DNA from: JBBRMQ01 sp038230775
Lineage (GTDB): Bacteria > Acidobacteriota > Thermoanaerobaculia > Gp7-AA8
Length of the DNA: 34,093 nucleotides
Assembly (NCBI GenBank): GCA_038230775.1
Contig: JBBRMQ010000013.1
Span: 1-34,093 of the forward strand
Reading direction: 5' to 3'
The translations under genes were made by a program, and so were the position numbers. Shown in pieces: positions 13,683 through 22,380 of the stretch. Within the stretch, counting starts at the first letter, position 1. Every line of letters begins with the position of its first letter. Below the pieces are notes generated by a model, which worked only from the letters and a program-made list of their open reading frames with translations, ran no database searches and was not told where the DNA came from.

Positions 13683-16600
13683 AGCGGGCTCCGAAACGCC
13701 ACGCCCGGGGCGACTGCATTTCGGTGATGCGATATCCGGTGGAACGAGCTGCGCCGTTTGTCATCAGACGTGTGTCGCGCTGAAGGACAGTCCGTTTGTT
13801 GGGTGCGTTGAACAGGTCCGCCGACAGGCTCAGGCCAACCCGGTTGTAAAACCGGAAGTCCTTCGATGCGCGGAGGTCCAGCTCGTACACGTTGTCGAAG
13901 CGAACGTCACCCACTTGATTGAGGATGCCATCGGTGAGACCACCCTTCGTTCGTGAGATGCGATCGCGCAGAACGGCGGGATATCCCTGGCGAGCGGAGA
14001 GGCTTCCGCCGAGGGCGAAGTCGAGCGGCAGTTGAATGAGACCGGTGAGGTTGCCGCTCCACTTGCTACTGATGAATACGTTCTGGAACGCGCCGCTGCC
14101 GGCCGATCGCTGGAAGGACTGGCCGCCGACGCAGCCGAGCGTGCCGGTCGGAAGGCTGCCGATGTTCGCCGTGTACAGCGAAGGCGTCGGATTGGGGAGC
14201 GACTCGCTCGAGCAATTCGTCTTCTGGTCGTTGTAGGTCACGTTCCCGCGCAACATCCAGTTGTGCGACAGACGCTTCGTCGCCGTGACCTCGAGACCGT
14301 TGTACCTCGTGCTGTACCCGGGAAGATTGGTGATCACGCCGAACGTGGGATCGGGAACCCCGGGTGCCAGCGTGTACACAGGAACCTTGGGTGTCGTGAA
14401 TGTGTTCAGCACGTGCCCCGCGGGGCAAACGCCGCCAACGAGCTTTACATCGCACTGCACGAACGTTCCGCCCCCGCTTACCGGGTTGCCGTTCCGAACG
14501 AGCGGGATGAAGTCGGCCGTCGTGTAATAGTCGCCGGCGCCCGCCGTCTTCTCGCGGCGCACTCCGGTAATGTTGTTCGACTTGCGATACGAGTAATTGA
14601 CGCCGACGGAGAAATCGTTCAACAGCTCGCGTTCGCCGCCGATGATGATCTCGTCGGTGGTCGGCGTCTTCATGCCGTAGTCCGTGCGAATGGTCGAGGT
14701 GACCGAGTTGGGCGCCGTCGGGTCGATGTAGTTGAAGTTGAAGATCTTCATCAGCTCGTTGCGCTGGATGATCTTGTCGCCGTTGGTGTCGACGCCGGCA
14801 ATTTCCCAGTACTGGTAATAGCCGATTGGATTGGCCCCGGCGATCGTCGCCCCGATCTGGCTCACGTAGCGGTTGTACGCCGCGCGGATGAGCGACTTCT
14901 TGTCCGAGCCGAGTGAATACGTGAGGCCGATTCTCGGCGTGATGGTGTTCCACTTCAGATCGCGTGAGTCGCCCGCGTACGCCAGTGGTCCCAGTTGCGC
15001 GGTGAAGCTGCCGCTGCAGAAACCGCCGACGCTCTTCGGCGCACACGGCAGCGTCAGTGGTGAGTTGAGGAGCGGATTGGCTTCCGCCGTCGTCGCCACG
15101 TTCCGCGTCTTCTGCACGTCATAACGCAGACCGGCCTGAATGGTCAGGTTCCCCAGCAGCACGGTGTCGCCGATGTATGCATCGTTGTACTTCTCGTTGT
15201 ACCCCTTGACCGAGTCACGGTTGAGCCACGCCAGCATGCAGTTCGCCGGCAGACCCGACTCCGTGCAATCGTCGGACGAGAGCGTGCTCGCGTCCCAGTA
15301 GCCCCTGGTCGATCCGGGCCAGCCCGACTGCGAGGCGACCGGCGTGTTGCGGTAGCCGAATCCAAACTTGAACTCGTGATTCATCGAACCGAAGTCCGCG
15401 AACTTCGAGCCGTCGACGCGATACTGCTTCTGAGGCCGGTGCGTATTGAAGAAGTAGTACGTGTTGTGCCACACGGCGTCGGCATCTTTGTATGCATTGA
15501 CGTCCAGGCCACCGTTCGGCGTGAGTGCGAATCCGCCGTTGACCTTGGACCACATGCCGGTCAGGTAGAGACTGTTACCGAAGATCTGGGTGTCTTCGAT
15601 CTTGTACACCTTCGTGGGACCTGTCTGTCGCCATGCGGCCTCGAACGGACGCTCCGTCGAGAGACTGCGTGCGTTGCGGACTTTGTCGCCGAGGCTGTAG
15701 AAGCCGACGGCGCTGTTGCTGGGAACGATCTGCGCGTTCAACTTCGCGTTGGTGTTGCGCAGAACGATGTTGTCGAGCGCGCCAGGAACCGCGGATCCCG
15801 AAGCAATCGCCGTCGACGCCTGATTGGAGATCTTCTGATCGCCTCGCGCCACCCAGCCCCACAGGCGGTCTTTCCAGATCGGTCCTCCGAATTCGGCGCC
15901 GTAGTCGCGCACGAAGTTGATGCGATTCGTCGTCGCGAGATACGAGACAGCCTCGGTGGGTACCTTCGCGTCGGCCTGATAGCTGCCCGGCGTGTAGAAG
16001 TAACGGCCGGAGCCCTTGAGATCGTTCGTGCCGCGCTTCGTGACCATGTTGAGCTGTACACCCGGGGTCATGATGCGAGGATCCGAACCGCCAGTCGTGA
16101 TCTGCATCTCTTCGAACGCGTCGAAGTCGTAATACGTTGGCGACGAACCAGTAGCACCCATGTCGGTGATGTTCACGCCGTCGACGTTCCACGTGTTGTC
16201 CGCGACGAGCGCGTTCTTCGCGTAGTAATTCGACTGCTGTCCCGACTGGCTGCCACCGACGTTCATGCGGTCGACCTGCACCGCCGGCGCCGACTGCAGA
16301 ATCGTCCACGGGTCGCGTGAAGTGGGGATCTTGTCGAGCTCGACTTTCGTGACATTCACCGACGTCCCCGCTTTGCGGGTGTCGAGCAGTGGCGCCTCCG
16401 CCGTGACGGTGATCGATTCCGACACCGACGGATTGAGCGTCATCGTGACGTCGGAGTTCGCGCCGATGCGCACGCCGATTCCCGACCGCGTGGCCGAACC
16501 GTACCCCGCCAGCTCAGACTTGAGCGAGTACGTGCCGGGCGAGAGGTTGAGGAAACGGAAATTGCCCTGTCCGTCGGTGTACGTCGTTTGCGGCGCACCG

Positions 16601-16758
16601 ACACCGGTCAGAACAACCGTGACCCCCGGAAGAGCGGATGCGTCTTTGGCCTGGACCTTTCCGTAGATGTTGCCCGTTTGGAATTGTGCGAATGCTGGAG
16701 TGCCGAAAATACACAACAAGAGGAGAGAGAGAACACCAATTCGTTTTGTGACGACCAT
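13672..16758 (-). CDS. TonB-dependent receptor, Oar-like, with carboxypeptidase-regulatory domain
   Basis: 1028 residues. Signal peptide MVVTKRIGVLSLLLLCIFG to AFA; carboxypeptidase-regulatory beta-sandwich at about 28-110 (GNIYGKVQAKDASALPGVTV, GNFRFLNLSPGTYSLKSELA); then a TonB plug (about 115-240, SITVTAEAPLLDTRK, YYAKNALVADNTWNVDGVNI); then a long 22-strand-type barrel ending in WRFGARFNF. This architecture is typical of acidobacterial and myxobacterial Oar-like proteins, often proposed to take up oligosaccharides or peptides. The ligand is unknown and no partner SusD-like protein or hydrolase is adjacent. Shine-Dalgarno AAAGGAG lies upstream of the ATG. Confidence 0.9.
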   Translation of the reverse strand: MVVTKRIGVLSLLLLCIFGTPAFAQFQTGNIYGKVQAKDASALPGVTVVLTGVGAPQTTYTDGQGNFRFLNLSPGTYSLKSELAGYGSATRSGIGVRIGANSDVTMTLNPSVSESITVTAEAPLLDTRKAGTSVNVTKVELDKIPTSRDPWTILQSAPAVQVDRMNVGGSQSGQQSNYYAKNALVADNTWNVDGVNITDMGATGSSPTYYDFDAFEEMQITTGGSDPRIMTPGVQLNMVTKRGTNDLKGSGRYFYTPGSYQADAKVPTEAVSYLATTNRINFVRDYGAEFGGPIWKDRLWGWVARGDQKISNQASTAIASGSAVPGALDNIVLRNTNAKLNAQIVPSNSAVGFYSLGDKVRNARSLSTERPFEAAWRQTGPTKVYKIEDTQIFGNSLYLTGMWSKVNGGFALTPNGGLDVNAYKDADAVWHNTYYFFNTHRPQKQYRVDGSKFADFGSMNHEFKFGFGYRNTPVASQSGWPGSTRGYWDASTLSSDDCTESGLPANCMLAWLNRDSVKGYNEKYNDAYIGDTVLLGNLTIQAGLRYDVQKTRNVATTAEANPLLNSPLTLPCAPKSVGGFCSGSFTAQLGPLAYAGDSRDLKWNTITPRIGLTYSLGSDKKSLIRAAYNRYVSQIGATIAGANPIGYYQYWEIAGVDTNGDKIIQRNELMKIFNFNYIDPTAPNSVTSTIRTDYGMKTPTTDEIIIGGERELLNDFSVGVNYSYRKSNNITGVRREKTAGAGDYYTTADFIPLVRNGNPVSGGGTFVQCDVKLVGGVCPAGHVLNTFTTPKVPVYTLAPGVPDPTFGVITNLPGYSTRYNGLEVTATKRLSHNWMLRGNVTYNDQKTNCSSESLPNPTPSLYTANIGSLPTGTLGCVGGQSFQRSAGSGAFQNVFISSKWSGNLTGLIQLPLDFALGGSLSARQGYPAVLRDRISRTKGGLTDGILNQVGDVRFDNVYELDLRASKDFRFYNRVGLSLSADLFNAPNKRTVLQRDTRLMTNGAARSTGYRITEMQSPRAWRFGARFNF

Positions 16759-16763
16759 TCGAT

Positions 16764-16784
16764 ATTGACTCCTTTCTGGTCAAT
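16764..16784 (-). promoter_or_regulatory. Hairpin presenting the TonB receptor Shine-Dalgarno in its loop
   Basis: On the minus strand ATTGAC and GTCAAT form a perfect 6-bp stem around a 9-base loop containing AAAGGA, just upstream of the receptor ATG. The stem is short, so it could be chance. If real it would expose the ribosome site or be a small operator. Confidence 0.3.
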
Positions 16785-16932
16785 TGCTCGGGTCGCCGTA
16801 GTGCAACGGGGTCACCACGCAGGCCAATGCCAGTAAGTCGAGTGTTATGAATATTTTGAGTGTGGAATCACCTGCCGGCTGGAGGGCCGAAATCCGGCGG
16901 AGCGGTGACGATTGAGAGGGTGATTGAAGGCT

Positions 16933-18243
16933 TCAGCAGAGTGGTGCGTTCAACCGCGCGACCGATGGTGCCGCTTCGATAGCGGCCAGGGCCAGTGCGA
17001 CCTGTTTCTCGCGCTTATCCGCTTTTCGCGCCTTGCCGACGGCGTCTTCGATCAGCGCCCATGTCACGTTCGATGGCTGGTAACGCTCCGGCGATGACTC
17101 CGCGACGTGACGGCCTAACGCGCCTAACGCGGTGTGATATGGCATCGGCTGCGGATCGTCGATGTAGCGCGCGACCAGCAGGCCGACGGCTGCTGTCTCG
17201 ACGTAACCCTCGACGCCCGTGATCTGTCCGGCAAAAAACATTTGCGGATCGCGTTTCGCCTGGAACGTGTTCCGGAGATGCTTCGGTCCGTTGATGAATG
17301 TGTTGCGGTGCATCGATCCGAATCGGGCGAAGGTGCAGTTCTCGAGTCCCGGAATCATCTGCAGGACGCGCTTCTGCTCCGGCACCTTCATCTTCGTCTG
17401 GAACCCGACGATGTTGAAGTACTCGTCCGACAGGTCCTCTTTGCGCAGTTGAACGACGGCGTGCGGCCGTTCACCGGTCACCGGATGTTCGAGCCCGACG
17501 GGCTTCATCGGTCCGAAGCGCAGCGTCTCGATTCCGCGGGACGCGATCTCTTCGATCGGCAGACATCCCTCAAAGTGCGCGGCCTTCTCGAAATCGTGAA
17601 GCGGATAGAGCTCCGCGGCCAGCAACGCTCCGATGAACGTCTCGTACTGCTCTCTGGTCATCGGCGCGTTGAGGTAGTCGGTGCCCGATCCCTTTCCGTA
17701 GCGCGACTTCCAATACAGTTTCGAAAAGTCGAGCGAGTCCGCCGCGAGGATCGGCGCGATCGCGTCGTAGAAGTACAGACCGTCGTGGCCCAGGAACTCG
17801 TTGATCGCCTCGAAGAGCGGATGCGATGTCAGCGGACCGGTGGCCACGACGAGGACGTCGTAGCCGGTGCGGTCGAGCGATGTGATTTCCTCGCGACGAA
17901 CGCGGATGTTCGGCTGCGCCTCGATCGCGCTGGTGATTGCCGCGGAGAAGCGATCGCGGTCCACGGCGAACGCATCGCCCGCCGGTACGCGAGCGTCCTC
18001 GCCGCAGCGGATGACCAGCGAGTCGAGCATCGCCATCTCGCGCTTGAGGAGGCCGACGGCGTTTGTCGGCGCGGAGGATCGAAACGAGTTCGAGCAGACG
18101 AGCTCCGCGAGGTTCGAAGTCTGGTGCGCCTGTGTCGTCTTCGACGGCCGCATTTCGAAGAGATCGACCGAATGGCCGCGCTGCGCGAGCTGGAACGCAC
18201 ACTCCGAACCGGCGAGACCGGCTCCGATGATCTTGATTCGCAT
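16933..18243 (-). CDS. trmFO: TrmFO, folate/FAD-dependent tRNA (uracil-54-C5)-methyltransferase
   Basis: 436 residues from the ATG at 18243 (MRIKIIGAGLAGSE); a longer frame upstream runs into a repeat. TrmFO makes ribothymidine at U54 in the tRNA T-loop, using methylenetetrahydrofolate and FADH2 in the cytoplasm. The FAD-binding GAGLAGSE opens the protein, and the two functional cysteines are present: Cys50 (LVCSNSFR) and Cys227 (EGCLPIEE), matching Cys51 and Cys223-226 of characterised enzymes. C-terminal FAGQITGVEGYVE is also typical. Full length. It is a standalone gene flanked by repeats on the 5' side. Confidence 0.95.
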   Translation of the reverse strand: MRIKIIGAGLAGSECAFQLAQRGHSVDLFEMRPSKTTQAHQTSNLAELVCSNSFRSSAPTNAVGLLKREMAMLDSLVIRCGEDARVPAGDAFAVDRDRFSAAITSAIEAQPNIRVRREEITSLDRTGYDVLVVATGPLTSHPLFEAINEFLGHDGLYFYDAIAPILAADSLDFSKLYWKSRYGKGSGTDYLNAPMTREQYETFIGALLAAELYPLHDFEKAAHFEGCLPIEEIASRGIETLRFGPMKPVGLEHPVTGERPHAVVQLRKEDLSDEYFNIVGFQTKMKVPEQKRVLQMIPGLENCTFARFGSMHRNTFINGPKHLRNTFQAKRDPQMFFAGQITGVEGYVETAAVGLLVARYIDDPQPMPYHTALGALGRHVAESSPERYQPSNVTWALIEDAVGKARKADKREKQVALALAAIEAAPSVARLNAPLC

Positions 18244-18264
18244 GGTTATGTTCTGCTTACAGAG

Positions 18265-18370
18265 CCAACCGCCCACACCGGTTCCTCGCTACGCTCGGAA
18301 TGACAAGCTGGTGAGCATTGATTCCGATTGTCATCCCGAGCGTTCGCGAGGGACCGGTGTGGGCGGTTGG
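18265..18370. repeat. Long inverted repeat, GTCATyCCGAGCG family
   Basis: Two 42-43 base arms (18265-18306 and 18328-18370) are near-perfect inverted copies containing CCACACCGGT, CCTCGC and CTCGGAATGACA-type segments around a 21-base centre. The same arm sequence recurs in the opposite arrangement at 33667-33762. It lies directly upstream of trmFO. Confidence 0.85.
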
Positions 18371-18384
18371 GGCGTAGTGCGTGC

Positions 18385-18551
18385 CTAGTGGAGCGTGTTG
18401 GTTGTTTTGGTACCACCTGGCTTGGTCTCGACGCCGTGAGCGTCGTTGCGCCTCCTCAGCGTAGTCACCGCTACGCCTCCGCCGGCGCGCCTAGCTCCCG
18501 TCGCCGATCCCTGCGCCATCTGGTACCAATTCAACCAATACGCTCCACTAG
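18385..18551. repeat. Element with 31-bp imperfect terminal inverted repeats
   Basis: The left arm (18385-18415, CTAGTGGAGCGT...TGGTACCA) and right arm (18521-18551) match at 28 of 31 positions as inverted copies, enclosing 105 bases with small hairpins of their own (GACGCC/GCGTC type; GTAGTCACCGCTAC). No protein is encoded. The right end supplies the stop codon of the DUF3467 gene (18548-18550). Confidence 0.75.
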
Positions 18552-18850
18552 TTCGACGGTTCGTTCGATGTGAACTGCTTCGCGCCCTCGATGCGGATCT
18601 CGCCGAACTTCTGCTCGTAGAGGCCGATGTTGTGGCCGAGCGCCTCGAGCAACTGTTTCGCGTGCAGCGGCGTCATGATGACCCGGCTGTAGATCTTCAC
18701 GTCCGGGCGCCCGGGGACGACGCGGCCGAGGTCGATGACGAACTCGCTGGGCGAGTGGATGATGTTCGCGAAGTTGATGTACTCGCCCTGCGCGATGTTG
18801 TCGTCGAGGGTAATGCGGATCGTTTGCTGCTGCTGTTCTTGGTCGGCCAT
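18548..18850 (-). CDS. DUF3467 family protein
   Basis: 100 residues from the ATG at 18850 (MADQEQQQQTIRI). The sequence follows the DUF3467 pattern: NIAQGEYINFANIIHSPSEFVIDLGRVVPG, then VKIYSRVIMTPLHAKQLLEAL and NIGLYEQKFGEIR. Function of the family is unknown; it is small, soluble and widespread in bacteria. It follows tRNA-Pro by nine bases on the same strand and may be transcribed with it. Its stop codon is inside a repeat element. Confidence 0.85.
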   Translation of the reverse strand: MADQEQQQQTIRITLDDNIAQGEYINFANIIHSPSEFVIDLGRVVPGRPDVKIYSRVIMTPLHAKQLLEALGHNIGLYEQKFGEIRIEGAKQFTSNEPSN

Positions 18851-18859
18851 AAAGCTTAT

Positions 18860-18936
18860 TGGTCGGGCAGGGGGGATTTGAACCCCCGACCACCTGAACC
18901 CCATTCAGGTACGCTACCAGGCTGCGCTACTGCCCG
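18860..18936 (-). tRNA. tRNA-Pro (anticodon GGG)
   Basis: On the minus strand the acceptor stem CGGGCAG pairs with CTGCCCG, followed by discriminator A and an encoded CCA (18862-18860). The anticodon stem CCTGA/TCAGG closes the loop ATGGGGT, giving anticodon GGG. The T arm GGGGG-TTCAAAT-CCCCC is canonical. 77 bases including CCA. Confidence 0.95.
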
Positions 18937-18997
18937 ACTCCAAAGCGGCGATTGTAACGTAAAGGGTTGCCGTGAATTCCGTTTCGCGCCTGGTCCA

Positions 18998-19087
18998 CAC
19001 GCAGGTCGCGGGTCGCAAGTCGGTGGTCGGAACACCGAAGAGTTGCCGATCGCGAGCCTTTCCGACCCGCGACCCGCGACCTGCGTG
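18998..19087. repeat. Inverted pair of GACCCGC heptamer tandem repeats
   Basis: The right arm (19063-19087) reads GACCCGC, GACCCGC, GACCTGC. The left arm, on the minus strand, reads GACCACC, GACTTGC, GACCCGC, GACCTGC. A 19-bp perfect inverted repeat results (18998-19016 with 19069-19087). It is intergenic, downstream of the GHMP kinase gene. Confidence 0.8.
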
Positions 19088-19096
19088 GTCGGGTGG

Positions 19097-20968
19097 TCAG
19101 ACTCTCGGCGCCCAGACGATGAGATACCGCGAGAGATCGATCGACTTCGGCGTGGGCGAGATGTTGATCTCCTCGATCTCGCGCGCTTCGGCTTGCACTC
19201 GGTCGCGGATCGACTCCAGATCCTTGTCCCAGGCGCGCTGGATTTGGGCGATCTTCGCCAGGTAATCCCCTTCCCGCACCGAATGCGGCGCCTCGGCCAC
19301 GGCCGTCGGTTTGCCGCTGGTGATGTTGTAAAGCGCCTGACCCCAGGCGACGTTGACGTCCTGGCGGCGCTCGTTCTCGGGGGTGTCGTCGTTCGAATCG
19401 AGCTCGCGCGAGTCGCGTTGGGAGCGTTCCTTCACCTGATCCAGACGGCGGCGGAAGGTGCTCTCCAGGCGTTCGGTCTCGTCGTCGAGGAGGCGTTTCG
19501 CATGCTCCATGCAGCGCGCGAGAAATGAGTCGCGCGTCTCGTGCGGCTCCGAATACAGGCCGAAGCGAGAGTTGCTGAAGATCTGCAGCTTCTCGGTCTC
19601 CACCAGAAACTGGCGGAACGTTTCTTCGGCCTGCGCCGCTCCTTGTGTCAGAAGGTCGGGAGCGACCTTGTTCGCAAACTGGCGATTCTCGTCCGGGACG
19701 GCGCGCAGATCGAGTGCGTTCGTATCGATGACCTTCGCGTTGGTCCAGTTGACCGATCCGTCGGTCGCTTCGACCGGGGTGGCGTACGTCCGCACGATCG
19801 TCTGATGCACTCCGCTCCGTGCCTCGGCCAGCGTGATCAAGGCTTCGGCGACGAGAAACGCCCGATAGGCGCCGCGACCTCCGCCGTACGAGTACAACTG
19901 TTCGAGCGTGTCGGTGCGACGGGGAGCGTGCCGCGAGCGTCCAAAGGACAGCGTGGTCTGCGCGTTGTCGGTTCGCTCGATCGTCAGACCGTGCGGGACG
20001 GGCGTTGCTTCGAGGGTCCGTCCGGGGACGCCGGTGAGTGCGCGTCGGATATCGTCGCGTCGATCGGGTGGCGAGAGGAAAACGATGCAACCGCCGCCGC
20101 CGGCGCCGCAGACTTTGCCAGCCCACGCGCCCGCGCCGATCGCCGCCTCGATCGCGGAATCGATTTCCGGCGTCGAGATGCCTTCGATGAGCGCCTTGCG
20201 ATTTTCCCATTCGTGCGCCAGCGCCTGGCCAGCGGCGAACATGTCGCCTCTCTGCAGCGCTTTCTCCATCTCGATCGCGCTGTCTCGGATCTTGTCGAAA
20301 CCATTCTGCACGCGCTTCTTGCCGTCGATCTGACGCTTATACATTTCCCAGTTGTTCGTTCCGGAGAAATGCGCGACGCCGGTGTAATGGAGCGTGAAGT
20401 GCTCCGTCAGTTTGTCGACCGGAAGTCCGATCTCGTGACGGCGAACCATGCCCGGCTCGAGATGCAGAGCCGCGAGGCCGCCGTACACCGGCGGGTAGTA
20501 ATCCTGAATGCCGGCGGGCACGCCTAACAGACGGGTCTCGAGATCGCGAACGAGCGCGATGAGCTCTTCACCTTCGACCGGTTCACCCGCCAGCTCGGAC
20601 AACGCACGCACCAGCGTGACAGAGAGCGCGGAAGAGCCGCCGAGTCCGGAGCCGCGTGGGGCGTCGGTGCGGGTGGTGATGCGGATGCCGTCGATGGTGT
20701 GGAAATGCTCGAGGACGCGATAGAGGAGGGCGGCTTTAGGATCCGCCGCGAGCTCGTGCATCGTGTTGTACTTCTGCTGGTACTGCTGATCGGTGAGGTC
20801 GATCTGGATGCCGCCCTCGCCCGTCTCCGCAATTTCCGATTCGGCGTAATACGAAATGGCAACGTTGACCGTTCGCGCGCCCGGATGGAACAGGTAAAGC
20901 GGCCAGAGGTCGAGGGTACCGCCAGCGAGATCGGCGCGCACAGGCGCCCGGACCGTGACTTTTCTCAT
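19097..20968 (-). CDS. GHMP-family sugar kinase with extra C-terminal domain
   Basis: 623 residues. Residues 1-345 are a GHMP kinase of the heptose-7-phosphate/fucose kinase-like type: APVRADLAGGTLDLWP at the start, ATP loop PRGSGLGGSSALS (104-116) and motif 3 KVCGAGGGGCIVFL (285-298). Residues about 350-623 are a second, charged, partly coiled-coil region (ERLESTFRRRLDQVKERSQR) containing LQIFSNSRFGLYSEPHETRD and ending YLIVWAPRV. I do not recognise it securely; it recalls, from memory only, the C-terminal part of some HerA/DUF87 ATPases. The usual kinase length is about 330-350, so this is a fusion. It is 18 bases downstream of the M23 peptidase gene, likely the same operon. Confidence 0.8.
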   Translation of the reverse strand: MRKVTVRAPVRADLAGGTLDLWPLYLFHPGARTVNVAISYYAESEIAETGEGGIQIDLTDQQYQQKYNTMHELAADPKAALLYRVLEHFHTIDGIRITTRTDAPRGSGLGGSSALSVTLVRALSELAGEPVEGEELIALVRDLETRLLGVPAGIQDYYPPVYGGLAALHLEPGMVRRHEIGLPVDKLTEHFTLHYTGVAHFSGTNNWEMYKRQIDGKKRVQNGFDKIRDSAIEMEKALQRGDMFAAGQALAHEWENRKALIEGISTPEIDSAIEAAIGAGAWAGKVCGAGGGGCIVFLSPPDRRDDIRRALTGVPGRTLEATPVPHGLTIERTDNAQTTLSFGRSRHAPRRTDTLEQLYSYGGGRGAYRAFLVAEALITLAEARSGVHQTIVRTYATPVEATDGSVNWTNAKVIDTNALDLRAVPDENRQFANKVAPDLLTQGAAQAEETFRQFLVETEKLQIFSNSRFGLYSEPHETRDSFLARCMEHAKRLLDDETERLESTFRRRLDQVKERSQRDSRELDSNDDTPENERRQDVNVAWGQALYNITSGKPTAVAEAPHSVREGDYLAKIAQIQRAWDKDLESIRDRVQAEAREIEEINISPTPKSIDLSRYLIVWAPRV

Positions 20969-20986
20969 CGTTCGAGTGCGAAGTTG

Positions 20987-22252
20987 CTAGAAGAGTGCCC
21001 GTCGTTTCGGCGCGTTCTCGGCAATCTGTTGCGTAGCGGCTGCGAGGCGCGGCGTCAGGTGTGCGACCTTCGCACGGAACGCGGTGATGACGTCGCCGCG
21101 CAGAGGATCGGGCGTGATGGACTTTAGCCGCAGCGGATCGAGCCACGTGCCGCTGTCATTCACGCGATAGTCGAGGTGCGGCCCGGTGGCCAGACCCGTG
21201 GCGCCGACGTAACCGATGACGTCGCCTTGAACGACTCTCTTCCCGGGCCGGATGCCCTTCGCGAAACGCGAGAGGTGCAGGTAATACGTGTCGATGCGCG
21301 ACGAGTGACGGATGCGCACGAAGTTGCCTTCGCCGCCTTTGTAGCGATTCTCGACGACCACGCCATCGGCCGTGGTCATCACCGGCGTTCCAACCGGAGC
21401 GCCGTAGTCCACTCCGTGATGCGGTCGGAAGTAATGCAGCAACGGATGGAAGCGGCTCTTGGAGAAGTGCGACGTGATGCGCGTGAATTGCAGCGGCGCG
21501 CGAAGAAACTGCTTGCGAAGCGGGCTGCCATTGCGCGCGTAGTATCCGGCGCGGCCGTCGGGCGTTTCCTGGCGGAACGCCTCATAGCTCTGCCCGCTGT
21601 GCGTGAATCGCGCGGCGGTGATCGGTCCGTAGCCGATCAGCTCGCTGCCAGCGAAGCGTTTTCTCACGGCGAGGCTGAATGAATCGCCGCGCTGGAGCGC
21701 GAAGAAGTCGATGTCCCACTGGAACACGTCGACGAGCTGTTGCAAGAGTTGCGGCGATTCGCCGGCCTGGCGCAGCGCCTCGTAGAGCGACGTGTCAATG
21801 TTTGCCGAGATCACGGTCTCGATCTCGTTCGTCCGAGCCTGCTTTGCGGTGACGTGGAAGACAGCACCGTCGCGCAACCCGTCGATCTCACCCCAGCCGC
21901 TGACTTTCATTTCCACGCTGTCGACGATGCCGGACTGGCCGTAGTGAAAACGGACCAGGTGTCCGGGACGCAGGCGTCGCAGGTCGATGAACTGGCCAAA
22001 CTCGCGGTTGAGCTGGGCACTTTCGGAGCGTTCGAGGCCGCCCTCGACGAAGACCGAGTCGAGCGTGTCGCCATCTTCGACGGTGAGAACGACGGAATGC
22101 TGGGGAAGAGTGGCGGGACCGTCTACCAACGCCGCGTATTGAACCCGGAGCGCTTGCGGCCGCGGCTCGGTGGAAGCCGGACCGGAGATGTTGAGAACGG
22201 TCAGTAAAAGGGGAAAGGCGATTGGCAGCGCCGCTGCGACACTCTTCTTCAT
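20987..22252 (-). CDS. M23 family (LytM) peptidoglycan endopeptidase
   Basis: 421 residues from the ATG at 22252, chosen because it opens a signal peptide (MKKSVAAALPIAFPLLLTVL); no clear Shine-Dalgarno decides between it and two upstream ATGs. Residues about 65-260 are OapA/LysM-like and beta-rich linker sequence similar to MepM. The catalytic LytM domain (about 295-400) keeps the zinc and catalytic residues: HHGVDYG (HxxxD), YYLHLSR and GPHLDYRV (HxxxxH region). It is expected to cut peptide cross-links in the periplasm during wall growth. It lies upstream of the GHMP kinase gene in the same orientation. Confidence 0.9.
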   Translation of the reverse strand: MKKSVAAALPIAFPLLLTVLNISGPASTEPRPQALRVQYAALVDGPATLPQHSVVLTVEDGDTLDSVFVEGGLERSESAQLNREFGQFIDLRRLRPGHLVRFHYGQSGIVDSVEMKVSGWGEIDGLRDGAVFHVTAKQARTNEIETVISANIDTSLYEALRQAGESPQLLQQLVDVFQWDIDFFALQRGDSFSLAVRKRFAGSELIGYGPITAARFTHSGQSYEAFRQETPDGRAGYYARNGSPLRKQFLRAPLQFTRITSHFSKSRFHPLLHYFRPHHGVDYGAPVGTPVMTTADGVVVENRYKGGEGNFVRIRHSSRIDTYYLHLSRFAKGIRPGKRVVQGDVIGYVGATGLATGPHLDYRVNDSGTWLDPLRLKSITPDPLRGDVITAFRAKVAHLTPRLAAATQQIAENAPKRRALF

Positions 22253-22322
22253 TACGACTCGCGAAGACCGGGACGATTTCCGGGGCGATCGTACCATGCG
22301 CATCCCACCCTCCCATCCAGCG

Positions 22323-22380
22323 GGTCGGAGGTCGCAGGCCGGCGGTCGGGCCGACCAGCGACTCGCGACCAGCGACTGCC
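22323..22380. repeat. Inverted pair of GACCAGC heptamer tandem repeats
   Basis: The right arm (22353-22380) reads GACCAGC, GACTCGC, GACCAGC, GACTGCC. The left arm (22323-22349), on the minus strand, reads GACCGCC, GGCCTGC, GACCTCC, GACC. The arms meet at a GGTCGGGCCGACC centre. The right edge touches the stop codon of the gene at 22380. Confidence 0.75.
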
